Source: Microbacterium sp. p3-SID336 | GTDB taxonomy: Bacteria; Actinomycetota; Actinomycetes; Actinomycetales; Microbacteriaceae | Direction: 5' to 3' | DNA length: 64,000 nt | Assembly: GCF_025143365.1 (NCBI RefSeq) | Contig: NZ_JALXPE010000007.1 | Span: 18,717 to 82,716, forward strand | Program-made: the position numbers and the translations under genes | In this document: positions 7,547-16,137 of the stretch, piece after piece | How positions within the stretch are numbered: the stretch's first letter is position 1 | How the letters are laid out: every line of letters begins with the position of its first letter | The notes under the pieces: model-generated | The model's input: only the letters and a program-made list of their open reading frames with translations | The model's database searches: none | What the model was told of the DNA's origin: nothing

Positions 7547-7909
7547 ATGGCAGCCAAGGATCAGCTCGGGAGAGCAGGAGAGCAGCGTGCGGCGGACTAC
7601 CTCACGCAGCGCGGGTACATCGTCGTGGACCGGAACTGGAGATGTCCGCAGGGCGAGATCGACATCGTCGCGATTCGACAGGACCGCCTCTCGATCGTCG
7701 AGGTGAAGACGCGGCGGTCGGCGGCGTTCGGCCACCCGTTCGAGGCGATCGACGAGAGGAAGCGACGCCGGCTGTGGCAGCTCGCGTACGCCTGGCGAGC
7801 CGCGCATCCTGAGGTCGCGAACGGGCGAGCGATACGCCTGGAGGCCGTCGGCGTCGTGGGCGCCGAGGCGCGCACAGCCAGCGTGGAGCACCTCGAGGAC
7901 ATCGCGTGA
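7547..7909 (+). CDS. YraN/UPF0102 family endonuclease-fold protein
   Basis: A 120-residue protein with the restriction-endonuclease-like core of UPF0102: G-x-x-GE-x-x-A at the start (GRAGEQRAADYL), then GEIDIVA (about 38-44) and VEVKTRRS (about 50-57), the usual metal-binding D and E-x-K. Biological role is not settled; association with comM/dprA suggests DNA processing. Its end overlaps the ComM start by 4 bp. Confidence 0.87.
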   Translation: MAAKDQLGRAGEQRAADYLTQRGYIVVDRNWRCPQGEIDIVAIRQDRLSIVEVKTRRSAAFGHPFEAIDERKRRRLWQLAYAWRAAHPEVANGRAIRLEAVGVVGAEARTASVEHLEDIA

Positions 7910-9435
7910 GCACGGCGCGGACCTGGGCGGTCGCCCTCACCGGTCCCCAGGGGCATCTCGTGGAGGTCGAGGCGGACCTCTCGAATCAGACACCTGAGTT
8001 CCGGATCATCGGGCTGCCGGACAAGTCGCTCGGCGAGGCGGTGCAGCGCGTGCACAACGCGTGCCAGAACTCCGGCTTAGAGCTGCCGCGGCGGCGGCTG
8101 ACCGTGAACCTCTCGCCCGCCAGCCTGCCCAAGCACGGTTCGGCTTTCGACCTCGCGATCGCGGTTGCGAGTCTCGCCGCAGGAGGGACGGTGCCTTCCC
8201 GAGCCGTTCGGGGGACGGTTCATCTCGGAGAGCTCGGGTTGGACGGTCGGATCCGCCCGGTGTCCGGTATCCTCCCCGCGGTGTTCGCCGCGGCCCGCGC
8301 CGGCTTCGAGCGCGTGATCGTGCCGCGAGCCAACGAGGCGGAGGCGCGACTGGTGCCGGGCGTCGATGTGCGTGGCGCCGGCTCGCTCGCCGAGGTCGCC
8401 GTCTGGCACGGCGCCGATGCCGAGGTGCCCGACGTGGAAGCCGTGCGTGAGCCCGAGGCGTTGGCGGCACCATCGGCCGCGCACGACCTGCGCGACGTCG
8501 TCGGCCAGGAGGAGGCGGTCGAGGCGCTGATCGTCGCGGCAGCGGGCGGGCATCACATGCTGCTGTGCGGCCCTCCTGGAGCGGGGAAATCGATGCTCGC
8601 CGCGCGGCTGCCTGGCATCCTGCCGCCCCTCGACGAACACGAGGCGATCGAGGTGGCTTCGATCCGGTCGCTCAGCGGTGAGGCGGTTCTCGGTCTGGAC
8701 ACCCGACCGCCTCTCGTCTCGCCGCATCACAGCGCCTCGGTCGCCGCGCTGGTCGGCGGTGGCTCGCGGACCGCGCGCCCGGGCGCGATCGCGCGAGCGC
8801 ATCGCGGCGTGCTCTTCCTCGACGAGGCGGCGGAGTTCTCCCGCGTCGCCCTCGACGCGCTGCGACAGCCGCTGGAAGCCGGCTTCATCGACGTGCATCG
8901 GTCCGGGTTCACGGCTCGATTCCCGGCCCGGTTCCAGCTTCTTCTGGCGATGAACCCCTGTCCGTGCGGCAACCACGGCAGTCCGGCAGGGGGCTGCGTA
9001 TGTCCTCCCAGTGCGGTCCGCCGTTATGCCTCACGGCTGTCCGGCCCGCTCCGCGACCGCGTCGACATCGACCTCCAGGTCGCCCGGGTGTCGGCCCGGC
9101 AGGCGATGCGAGACGGCGCTTCGACGACGACGACCGCCGAGGCCCGCGCCCGCGTGTGCGCTGCACGGGAGAGAGCCGTGTCGCGGTGGCGAGGGACTCC
9201 TTGGCGGCGCAACGCGGACGTGCCGGGAACGGTGCTGCGGCAGGGCGCGCTGCAGGTGCCCCGCACGGAGCGAGCTGCGTTGGACCGGGCGCTCGAGAGG
9301 GGAGTGCTCACGCTGCGGGGTTACGACAGGGCGCTGCGGGTGGCGTGGACCATGGCTGACCTCTCATCGCGTGATCGGCCCGACGAGAGCGACATCGGCT
9401 GTGCGCTCCTGCTGCGAAAGGGGTTCTCGTCGTGA
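7906..9435 (+). CDS. YifB/ComM-family AAA+ ATPase (Mg-chelatase-like)
   Basis: A 509-residue protein with an N-terminal Lon-protease-like ChlI domain (FRIIGLPDKSLGEA), an AAA+ core with Walker A GPPGAGKS near residues 222-229 and Walker B VLFLDEAAEF near 301-310, and the C-terminal Mg_chelatase_C domain. In Haemophilus and Vibrio, ComM is a helicase promoting branch migration of donor DNA. Annotation as magnesium chelatase would be misleading because no bacteriochlorophyll genes accompany it. It is coupled to YraN upstream and dprA downstream through 4-bp overlaps. Confidence 0.9.
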   Translation: MSTARTWAVALTGPQGHLVEVEADLSNQTPEFRIIGLPDKSLGEAVQRVHNACQNSGLELPRRRLTVNLSPASLPKHGSAFDLAIAVASLAAGGTVPSRAVRGTVHLGELGLDGRIRPVSGILPAVFAAARAGFERVIVPRANEAEARLVPGVDVRGAGSLAEVAVWHGADAEVPDVEAVREPEALAAPSAAHDLRDVVGQEEAVEALIVAAAGGHHMLLCGPPGAGKSMLAARLPGILPPLDEHEAIEVASIRSLSGEAVLGLDTRPPLVSPHHSASVAALVGGGSRTARPGAIARAHRGVLFLDEAAEFSRVALDALRQPLEAGFIDVHRSGFTARFPARFQLLLAMNPCPCGNHGSPAGGCVCPPSAVRRYASRLSGPLRDRVDIDLQVARVSARQAMRDGASTTTTAEARARVCAARERAVSRWRGTPWRRNADVPGTVLRQGALQVPRTERAALDRALERGVLTLRGYDRALRVAWTMADLSSRDRPDESDIGCALLLRKGFSS

Positions 9436-10634
9436 TCCGCGCGCTGCTCCGCAACACCGACCTCGTCGAGATCACACGGCGGATGCGCGGTGGCCAGGAG
9501 GAGAACCTCAGCGATGTCGTGGCACGGGTGGCGTGGACGGTCATCGCGGAGCCGGGAGACGCCGTGGCCGGGGTGCTCCTGCAGGAGTTCGGTGCCGTGG
9601 ACGCTCTGCGATACGCGCTGGAGGGCGCCGGCGGGGCACCGTCGCCGGAGGTGCGCAGCGCCGGTGCCGTCCGCGCGCTCGCGGAAGCGCGGCGTCGGTG
9701 GAAGCCCCGTGCAGACCCCGCGGCCGTTCTGCGTGCGCTCATCGATGCGGAGCGGGTCGGTGCGCAGCTCCTCGTCCCCGGCGACGCCTTCTGGCCGGAC
9801 AGCCTGGCCGACCTGGGCGCGGGCGCGCCTTCGGCGCTGTGGGTGCGCGGACGGGCGGAACTGCTGGCGGCGCCCGCTCGCGTCTCGGTCGTCGGTGCGC
9901 GAGCGGCCAGCGGCTACGGCGAACGCGTCGCCTCGGACCTTGCGGGCGACCTCGCCGCCGCGGGCATCGTGGTCGTCTCAGGGGGCGCGTACGGCATCGA
10001 CGGCGTTGCGCACCGTGCGGCACTCGGCGTGGGGGGCGACACCGTCGCGTTCCTCGCCGGCGGGGTCGATCGGGCGTACCCGGCGGGGCATCAGGAGCTG
10101 TTGCGGCGTATCGCGGTGGAGGGCGCCGTGGTGAGTGAACCGCCGTGCGGTGCCGCGCCGACCCGGTGGCGATTCCTCGCACGCAACAGGCTCATCGCCG
10201 CGCTCGGTGCAGCGACGGTCGTCGTGGAGGCGGGGTGGCGGAGCGGTTCGCTGAACACCGCCGGTCACGCCGCCACTCTGGGGCGACCACTCGGTGCGGT
10301 GCCCGGACCGGTCACGTCCGCATCCTCGGCGGGCTGCCATCGGCTGCTGCGGGAGTACGGCGCGGTGTGCGTCACGAGCGTCGCCGACGTGAAGGAGCTG
10401 CTGGGCTTCGCCGACGCGTCCGAGCATTCGGCCGCGGGTGCGGGCGCGGACGGCGAGCGGGTGCTGGCCGCGATGAGCGGGCGGGTGTCGCGGTCGCCGC
10501 GGGAGATCGCGAAGCGCGCCGGGTTGCCCCCGGACCGGGTGCGTTCCCTGCTCGGGCTGCTGGCGCTCGAGGGCTGGGTGATGCAGGACGGCCCGGACTG
10601 GCGCCGTGTCCGCGCGCGGGCGCACGAACGGTGA
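9432..10634 (+). CDS. dprA: DNA-processing protein DprA
   Basis: A 400-residue DprA/Smf, which loads RecA on incoming single-stranded DNA. The extended Rossmann fold carries VSVVGARAASGYGERVA (about 154-170), GGAYGIDGVAHRAALG and FLARNRLIA. A C-terminal winged helix spans about 338-392 (SRSPREIAKRAGLPPDRV). The N-terminal region before the Rossmann fold is longer than in many homologues but usual for Actinobacteria. GTG start overlaps the comM stop. Confidence 0.94.
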   Translation: MIRALLRNTDLVEITRRMRGGQEENLSDVVARVAWTVIAEPGDAVAGVLLQEFGAVDALRYALEGAGGAPSPEVRSAGAVRALAEARRRWKPRADPAAVLRALIDAERVGAQLLVPGDAFWPDSLADLGAGAPSALWVRGRAELLAAPARVSVVGARAASGYGERVASDLAGDLAAAGIVVVSGGAYGIDGVAHRAALGVGGDTVAFLAGGVDRAYPAGHQELLRRIAVEGAVVSEPPCGAAPTRWRFLARNRLIAALGAATVVVEAGWRSGSLNTAGHAATLGRPLGAVPGPVTSASSAGCHRLLREYGAVCVTSVADVKELLGFADASEHSAAGAGADGERVLAAMSGRVSRSPREIAKRAGLPPDRVRSLLGLLALEGWVMQDGPDWRRVRARAHER

Positions 10635-10757
10635 CGGCGGCATCGCCGGGGTGACGTTCACCGAGAACGAGGGCGTGTCGTCTGGTGGCGCTGCCGCTCC
10701 GGTTCTTGCGACTCGCGGCAGGAGGGCAGTGAGGCTGACAGAGAGTGCAGGGGGTGA

Positions 10758-10782
10758 CGTCGCATCTCGTTCTGATGCGACG
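10758..10782. promoter_or_regulatory. 9-bp inverted repeat upstream of xerC
   Basis: Arms CGTCGCATC and GATGCGACG around a 7-nt loop. It could be a dprA terminator without a T-run or a protein site. It does not match dif. Confidence 0.3.
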
Positions 10783-10933
10783 GCTGCGGCACCAGGGCGG
10801 CGAGGCGGGCAGTCGAGTGCGTGCAGGACGGACGTCGGTGTCGTCCCGCTCCGACGCGGAGGGTTGGCGGCCGTGCGCTGTCGCCGATGAGCGGCGTCCG
10901 GCGGGGCGAGGGGCGGGGACGACGCGATCGGGG

Positions 10934-10939
10934 CAAGCT
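10934..10939 (+). promoter_or_regulatory. Possible -10 box (CAAGCT), leaderless start of xerC
   Basis: CAAGCT, 6 nt, GTG at 10946. The hexamer is weak, but the spacing matches other leaderless starts in the window. Confidence 0.3.
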
Positions 10940-10945
10940 GTTCTC

Positions 10946-11848
10946 GTGGACTATGCGATCGCGGTCGAGGCTTTCGCCGACCACCTCGAGAAGGTGCGTC
11001 GGCTGTCTCCGGCGACGGTGAGGGCGTATCGCTCGGACCTCCGGGACCTCGGTGAGGCCGTGGGCGGGGGCGCGCTGACAGAGATCGATCTGGAGAGCCT
11101 GCGCGATTGGCTCTGGCACGCCACGCAGCGCGGCGACGCGAGATCGACCCTGGCGCGGCGTGCGGCGGCCGCTCGTTCCTTCTTCGGGTGGGCGAGCGAG
11201 CACGAGCTGATCGCCGTCGACCCGAGTATCCGGCTGGTCGCGCCGAAACGCGCGCGCACCCTGCCGACGGTGGCGTCCCGGGATGCGATGTTCCAGCTGC
11301 TCGACGCTCAGCGCGACGCGGCGGAGAGTGGGGACCCGATCGCACTCCGTGACCACGCCGTGCTCGAGCTCCTCTACGCGGCCGGCATTCGCGTGTCCGA
11401 GCTGTGCGGTCTCGACGTCGACGATCTGGATCTCACACGCGGCACGGTGCGGGTGCTCGGCAAGGGATCGAAGGAGCGTGTCGTCCCCTTCGGGGCGCCG
11501 GCTCGCGATGCACTCGGCGCCTATCTGACGCGTGCACGACCCGTCCTGGTCGCGCGCGCCGCGACGCCTGGCCCCGCGTTGTTCCTCGGCGTGAGGGGAG
11601 GTCGACTCGGGCCGCGAACGGTCTACGCTCTGGTGGCACGCGTGCTCGCACCGGTCGTCGGCGCCGAGACCATCGGACCGCACGCTCTCAGACACACCGC
11701 GGCCACGCATCTACTCGACGGCGGAGCGGATCTCCGCGCCGTGCAGGAGATCCTCGGTCACGCCAGCCTCGGCACCACCCAGATCTACACGCACGTCTCC
11801 GCCGAGCGGCTGACCGCCACGTATCGTCTCGCGCATCCGCGCGCCTGA
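10946..11848 (+). CDS. xerC: Tyrosine recombinase XerC
   Basis: A 300-residue site-specific recombinase resolving chromosome dimers at dif. Start taken at GTG 10946 (VDYAIAVEAFADHL), the usual N-terminus. The SAM-like N-terminal domain is followed by the catalytic domain with Arg in AAGIRVSEL (about 150), Lys in VLGKGSKERV (about 173), HALRHTAATHLL (His and Arg, about 243-246), and the His and Tyr nucleophile in LGHASLGTTQIYTH (about 268-277). All six catalytic residues are present. It converges on the LytM-like gene with a 9-bp gap. Confidence 0.93.
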   Translation: MDYAIAVEAFADHLEKVRRLSPATVRAYRSDLRDLGEAVGGGALTEIDLESLRDWLWHATQRGDARSTLARRAAAARSFFGWASEHELIAVDPSIRLVAPKRARTLPTVASRDAMFQLLDAQRDAAESGDPIALRDHAVLELLYAAGIRVSELCGLDVDDLDLTRGTVRVLGKGSKERVVPFGAPARDALGAYLTRARPVLVARAATPGPALFLGVRGGRLGPRTVYALVARVLAPVVGAETIGPHALRHTAATHLLDGGADLRAVQEILGHASLGTTQIYTHVSAERLTATYRLAHPRA

Positions 11849-11857
11849 CGCCGGCGG

Positions 11858-12586
11858 TCACCCGTCGCAGCAGGGGAGCAGCACCGCGCGAGGTGCACCG
11901 CCGTAGAGCAGCAGCGGATTGATATAGGCCCCGTTGAGACGGACCCCCAGATGCAGCGCTCCGGGAGGGGTGTGCCCGCCGGAGGCGAGTGCGCCGACGG
12001 GCTGCCCGCGGTGCACCGCGTCGCCGGGGAGAAGCGCGGACATGACGGGCTCGAGCGTGCTGACGAGGCCGTCGTCGTGGCGGATCGTCACCAGCGGACG
12101 ATCGACCACCGTGCCGCTGAAGGCGACGATGCCGTCCGCCGGGGCGTGCACCTCGCCTCCCGGTGAGGCGGCCACGTCGATCCCACGGTGCCCGGCGCCG
12201 TATGCGTGCGCCGGCGCCCGGTATGCCGCGAGCACGCTCCGTCCGCCGTCGACCGGCCACTGCCAGAGCGGCAGACCGGGCTCGCCCGGCTGGTCGATCG
12301 CCAGAGTCCCCGACGCCCACGGTCGTGCGAACGGCGATGCCGGGGCGGCCGACGCTCTCGGGCGCCCGAACCGTGACTCCGGTGCCGTCGATGCCCACGG
12401 GGCTTCGGAGGACGACGCTCTGGCCGTCGATGCCCGAGCCTGGCCGAGAGGCGACTCCGGGGTCGCCGACGACGGGTGCTCGAGTGATCGTGCGGCGTCC
12501 GCGGCGCTGGGCGGCGCCACCACCGTGAGCAGCAGTGCGAAGACCGACAGGAGCGTGGCGCGGCGACGGCGGCGAGCAGGAGGCAT
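11858..12586 (-). CDS. Exported M23/LytM-like peptidase domain protein, probably degenerate
   Basis: A 242-residue protein (from ATG 12586; an ATG at 12619 would add 11 residues). The start MPPARRRRRATLLSVFALLL is a signal peptide. A low-complexity linker of four 13-residue repeats follows, then an M23 domain with the first zinc motif HRGID (HxxxD). The second motif reads ALHLG where active enzymes have HxH: the proximal catalytic His is Ala, while the zinc-binding His remains. This suggests weak or no hydrolase activity, as in LytM factors that activate amidases. It lies back-to-back with rpsB, its usual neighbour in Actinobacteria. Confidence 0.82.
   Translation of the reverse strand: MPPARRRRRATLLSVFALLLTVVAPPSAADAARSLEHPSSATPESPLGQARASTARASSSEAPWASTAPESRFGRPRASAAPASPFARPWASGTLAIDQPGEPGLPLWQWPVDGGRSVLAAYRAPAHAYGAGHRGIDVAASPGGEVHAPADGIVAFSGTVVDRPLVTIRHDDGLVSTLEPVMSALLPGDAVHRGQPVGALASGGHTPPGALHLGVRLNGAYINPLLLYGGAPRAVLLPCCDG
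12312..12467 (-). repeat. Four degenerate 39-bp tandem repeats in the LytM-like gene
   Basis: Four contiguous 39-bp units (12312, 12351, 12390, 12429) diverged from one another but aligned without gaps. On the coding strand they give 13-residue repeats approximating TAPESPFGRPWAS between the signal peptide and the peptidase domain. A fifth, very decayed unit may follow at 12468. Confidence 0.75.
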
Positions 12587-12706
12587 CCTCGCAGTGTTGT
12601 CGCGAAGGTGGCGGTTCATGTCCCCGGGTGCGAGACCCTCGCGGTGGTAGGGGAGAGCCCGCCGGTGCGCCCTGCTGTGGAGGGGGAGACCGGGCCTCCG
12701 ATCCTG

Positions 12707-12890
12707 TATGCTGGGGGAGCACCTCGATCTCGGGGTGACTACGCGTGCCCACGGCGATTCACTCGTGGCATCACTCCCTCAGGTCCTGCTTCCGAGCAGG
12801 TGGGCGTGAGCCGGGCACCAGGAAGTCCGGTCATCCGACCGGCTTGACAACCTCAACGGCGCCGCAGAGCGCCAGAATCAGGAGACGACC
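12707..12890 (+). promoter_or_regulatory. rpsB promoter (-10 TATGCT) and structured leader
   Basis: TATGCT at 12707-12712 is a good -10 box, though the -35 is poor. The roughly 170-nt leader contains a hairpin CCTGCT-TCCG-AGCAGG, a second CCGGTC-ATCC-GACCGG, and an imperfect one from GCCCACG to CGTGGC, before the AGGAGA ribosome binding site. Autoregulation by S2 on its own leader is known in gamma-proteobacteria; here it is only an inference from structure. Confidence 0.45.
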
Positions 12891-13832
12891 ATGGCTGTGG
12901 TCACCATCCGCCAGCTGCTCGACAGCGGCGTGCACTTCGGACACCAGACCCGCCGGTGGAACCCGAAGGTGAAGCGCTTCATCCTCACGGAGCGCAGCGG
13001 CATCCACATCATCGACCTGCAGCAGTCGCTGGGCTACATCGACAAGGCCTACGACTTCGTCAAGGAGACCGTCGCCCACGGTGGCACGATCCTCTTCGTC
13101 GGCACCAAGAAGCAGGCGCAGGAGATCCTGGCGGAGCAGGCCACGCGCGTCGGCCAGCCGTACGTCAACCAGCGCTGGCTCGGTGGCCTCCTCACCAACT
13201 TCTCCACCATCGCGAAGCGTCTCGCCCGCATGAAGGAGCTCGAGGAGCTCGACTACGAGAACCCTGCGGCCTCCGGCTTCACGAAGAAGGAGCTGCTGCT
13301 CAAGAAGCGCGAGCTCGACAAGCTGCACAAGTCGCTCGGCGGCATCCGCAACCTCACCAAGACCCCCTCGGCCCTCTGGGTCGTGGACGCGAAGCGCGAG
13401 CACCTCGCGATCGACGAGGCCAAGAAGCTCGGCATCCCCGTGATCGGCATCCTCGACACGAACGCCGACCCGGACGACTTCCAGTACCCGATCCCCGGCA
13501 ACGACGACGCGATCCGTTCGGTCTCGCTGCTGACGCGCATCATCGCCGACGCCGCGGCCGAGGGCCTGCAGCAGAAGCACAACCCGGAGTCGGGCGACGC
13601 GGAGCCGCTGGCCGAGTGGGAGAAGGAGCTTCTCGAGGCTCCGGCCCAGGAGTCCGCCGACGCCGCCGAGGTCACGACCGCCGCTGACGAGGCCGCTGTC
13701 GTCGAGACGCCTGCCGCCGACGCGACCGCCGCCGACGAGGCCGGCGCCGAGGCACACGACGAGGCGATCGCCGCCGCTTCCGGCGAGGAGGCCTCCGAGG
13801 TCGCCGCCGCCGAGGCCGCAGACGCCAAGTAA
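12891..13832 (+). CDS. rpsB: 30S ribosomal protein S2
   Basis: A 313-residue S2. The start [19 protein letters not shown] and the blocks [29 protein letters not shown] and [13 protein letters not shown] are all typical. ATG 12891 follows AGGAGACGACC. The last 60 or so residues form an Ala/Glu/Asp-rich tail without predicted fold, longer than in E. coli (241 residues) and of the same composition as the S16 tail at the start of the window. It is followed by tsf after 43 bp. Confidence 0.97.
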   Translation: MAVVTIRQLLDSGVHFGHQTRRWNPKVKRFILTERSGIHIIDLQQSLGYIDKAYDFVKETVAHGGTILFVGTKKQAQEILAEQATRVGQPYVNQRWLGGLLTNFSTIAKRLARMKELEELDYENPAASGFTKKELLLKKRELDKLHKSLGGIRNLTKTPSALWVVDAKREHLAIDEAKKLGIPVIGILDTNADPDDFQYPIPGNDDAIRSVSLLTRIIADAAAEGLQQKHNPESGDAEPLAEWEKELLEAPAQESADAAEVTTAADEAAVVETPAADATAADEAGAEAHDEAIAAASGEEASEVAAAEAADAK

Positions 13833-13875
13833 CCCTCGTTCATCACACACATCACGAAGCAAGGAGCCACCACAC

Positions 13876-14703
13876 ATGGCCAACTTCACCATCGCGGACC
13901 TCAAGGCGCTGCGTGAGCAGCTCGGCACCGGAATGGTCGACACCAAGAAGGCGCTCGAGGAGGCTGACGGCGACGTCGAGAAGGCCACCGAGATCCTGCG
14001 GCTGAAGGGTGCGAAGGGCAACGCCAAGCGCGCCGACCGTTCCACCAGCGAGGGCCTGGTCGTCGCTCGCGAGCAGGACGGCGCTGTGACGCTCGTCGAG
14101 CTCGCCTGCGAGACGGACTTCGTCGCGAAGAACGACCGCTTCATCGCCCTGGCCGACAAGGTGGCCGACGCCGTCGCCGCCGTCAAGGCCGACTCCGTCG
14201 AGGCCGCCCTCGCGGCGCAGGCGGGCGACAAGTCCGTCGAGCAGCTCATCTCCGAGGAGGCGGCGATCATCGGCGAGAAGGTCGAGCTCCGTCGCGTGCG
14301 CACGGTCTCCGGCGACAGCGTCGAGGTCTACCTGCACCGCACGAGCAAGGACCTGCCCCCGCAGATCGGTGTCGTCGTCGCCTACACGGGTGACGACGCG
14401 GCGACCGCGCGGAGCATCGCCCAGCACATCTCGTTCGCCAACCCGTCGTACCTCTCTCGCGAGGACGTCCCGGCAGAGGCAGTCGAGAAGGAGCGGGAGA
14501 TCGTCACCGAGATCTCGCGCAACGAGGGCAAGCCGGAAGCGGCTCTGCCGAAGATCGTCGAGGGTCGTGTCGCCGCGTTCATCAAGCAGGTCGCCCTGCT
14601 CGAGCAGGACTACGCGAAGGACAACAAGCTCTCCGTCGCCCAGGTGGCGAAGGACGCCGGTATCACCGTGACGGACTTCGCGCGCTTCAAGGTCGGCGCG
14701 TAG
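13876..14703 (+). CDS. tsf: Elongation factor Ts
   Basis: A 275-residue nucleotide-exchange factor for EF-Tu. The N-terminal UBA-like domain ([20 protein letters not shown], residues 5-24) and the [12 protein letters not shown] segment with the TDFV motif that inserts into EF-Tu are present. ATG with AAGGAG 9 nt upstream. Cotranscribed with rpsB, and the unit ends in a strong terminator immediately downstream. Confidence 0.97.
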   Translation: MANFTIADLKALREQLGTGMVDTKKALEEADGDVEKATEILRLKGAKGNAKRADRSTSEGLVVAREQDGAVTLVELACETDFVAKNDRFIALADKVADAVAAVKADSVEAALAAQAGDKSVEQLISEEAAIIGEKVELRRVRTVSGDSVEVYLHRTSKDLPPQIGVVVAYTGDDAATARSIAQHISFANPSYLSREDVPAEAVEKEREIVTEISRNEGKPEAALPKIVEGRVAAFIKQVALLEQDYAKDNKLSVAQVAKDAGITVTDFARFKVGA

Positions 14704-14710
14704 CACTGTC

Positions 14711-14744
14711 GAAGGGGTTCGGATCGCATGATCCGAACCCCTTC
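14711..14744 (+). terminator. Rho-independent terminator after tsf
   Basis: Perfect 15-bp stem (left arm GAAGGGGTTCGGATC, 14711-14725; right arm 14730-14744) with a GCAT loop, followed by TTCATG. It starts 8 bp after the tsf stop. Confidence 0.9.
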
Positions 14745-14793
14745 TTCATGCCCACAAGGCACTATCTTGAATCGGGACGAGAGGACACCCACC

Positions 14794-15510
14794 ATGACTG
14801 AACGCACCGGACGCCGTCGCGTCCTCCTGAAGCTCTCCGGAGAGGCGTTCGGCGCCGGGCAGCTGGGGGTCAACCCCGATGTCGTCAGCCAGATGGCCCG
14901 CGAGATCGCTGCGGCGGTGGATCGCGTCGAGGTCGCCGTCGTCGTCGGCGGCGGGAACTTCTTCCGGGGTGCCGAGCTCAGCCAGCGCGGCATGGACCGC
15001 GGGCGCGCGGATTACATGGGCATGCTGGGCACGGTCATGAACGCGCTCGCTCTGCAGGACTTCCTCGAGCAGGCGGGTGCCGCGACGCGCGTGCAGTCCG
15101 CCATCTCGATGACTCAGGTGGCCGAGCCGTACATCCCGCGTCGCGCGGAGCGGCACATGGAGAAGGGGCGCGTCGTGATCTTCGGCGCCGGCGCAGGCCT
15201 GCCCTACTTCTCCACGGACACGGTGGCTGCCCAGCGGGCGCTCGAGATCGGGGCACAGGAGGTCCTGGTCGCGAAGAACGGCGTCGATGCGATCTACACC
15301 GCCGACCCCAACAAGCACGCCGATGCCGAGCGCATCGAACGCGTGACCTATCGCGACGCCCTGCAGCAGGGCCTCAAGGTCGTCGACTCGACCGCGTTCA
15401 GCCTCTGCATGGACAACAACATGGACATGCGCGTGTTCGGCATGGAGCCGGCGGGCAACGTCACGCGCGCTCTACTGGGCGAGACCATCGGAACACTGGT
15501 CACCGCCTGA
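14794..15510 (+). CDS. pyrH: UMP kinase
   Basis: A 238-residue amino-acid-kinase-fold enzyme making UDP from UMP. Motifs: [11 protein letters not shown] (13-23), [12 protein letters not shown] (about 49-60), and [17 protein letters not shown] near residues 165-181. ATG 14794 lies in GGACACCCACC context. A TATCTT box at 14763-14768, just after the tsf terminator, is a plausible -10. frr follows after 67 bp, as in most bacteria. Confidence 0.96.
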   Translation: MTERTGRRRVLLKLSGEAFGAGQLGVNPDVVSQMAREIAAAVDRVEVAVVVGGGNFFRGAELSQRGMDRGRADYMGMLGTVMNALALQDFLEQAGAATRVQSAISMTQVAEPYIPRRAERHMEKGRVVIFGAGAGLPYFSTDTVAAQRALEIGAQEVLVAKNGVDAIYTADPNKHADAERIERVTYRDALQQGLKVVDSTAFSLCMDNNMDMRVFGMEPAGNVTRALLGETIGTLVTA

Positions 15511-15541
15511 GCGCCTGCACGGGCGAGCGGAGCCAGCCCGA

Positions 15542-15547
15542 TAGAAT
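15542..15547 (+). promoter_or_regulatory. Putative -10 box (TAGAAT) of frr
   Basis: TAGAAT 30 nt before the frr GTG, with an AGGAG site in between. No convincing -35. Confidence 0.4.
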
Positions 15548-15577
15548 TTCCAGAACACCCCGACGATAGGAGTCACC

Positions 15578-16132
15578 GTGATCGCGGACGTCCTCGCTGA
15601 AACCACCACCCGTATGTCTCGGGCTGTCGAGGCTGCCAAGGAGGACTTCTCCACGGTGCGCACGGGCCGCGCGAACCCGCAGCTCTTCCAGAAGGTGCTT
15701 GTCGACTACTACGGCACGCCGACGCCTCTCGCTCAGCTCGCCTCGCTGGCCAACCAGGAGGCGCGCACGCTCATCATCACGCCGTACGACAAGTCCGCGC
15801 TGAAGGCGATCGAGCAGGCCATCCGCGAGATGCCGAACCTCGGTGCGAACCCGACGAACGACGGCAACCTGGTGCGCGTCACCATGCCGGAGCTGACGGC
15901 CGAGCGTCGCAAGGAGTACGTCAAGCTCGTGAAGTCGAAGGGCGAGGACGCCAAGGTGCACGTGCGTGGCATCCGGCGCAAGGCCAAGGACGAGCTCGAC
16001 GCCCTCAAGAGCGAGCTCGGCGAGGACGAGATCGCCCGTGGCGAGAAGGAGCTGGACGCTCTGACGCGCCAGCACGTCGACCTGATCGACGACGCGCTCA
16101 AGCGCAAAGAGGCAGAACTCCTCGAGGTGTAG
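15578..16132 (+). CDS. frr: Ribosome recycling factor
   Basis: A 184-residue RRF that splits post-termination ribosomes with EF-G. Characteristic blocks: [49 protein letters not shown] and [14 protein letters not shown] start with AGGAG 7 nt upstream. Full family length. cdsA begins 5 bp later, so the two are cotranscribed. Confidence 0.97.
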   Translation: MIADVLAETTTRMSRAVEAAKEDFSTVRTGRANPQLFQKVLVDYYGTPTPLAQLASLANQEARTLIITPYDKSALKAIEQAIREMPNLGANPTNDGNLVRVTMPELTAERRKEYVKLVKSKGEDAKVHVRGIRRKAKDELDALKSELGEDEIARGEKELDALTRQHVDLIDDALKRKEAELLEV

Positions 16133-16137
16133 TCCGC

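Larger units (their letters stand above)
10635..10945. other. 311-bp dprA-xerC intergenic region
   Basis: No supported gene. The frame of XerC stays open through much of it, but the predicted N-terminal extension is low-complexity and non-conserved. One 9-bp inverted repeat (10758-10782) stands out. Confidence 0.5.

Noticed and set aside
7906..9435. Magnesium chelatase subunit
   Set aside because: Domain order is that of YifB/ComM, and no chlorophyll or cobalamin genes accompany it.
10758..10782. dif site beside xerC
   Set aside because: The dyad shares arm spacing but not the conserved half-site sequence of dif, and dif is normally at the replication terminus.
12844..12878. TTGACA and CAGAAT hexamers before rpsB
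   Set aside because: The spacer is 23 bp, too long for a sigma-70-type promoter; the TATGCT box at 12707 is preferred.
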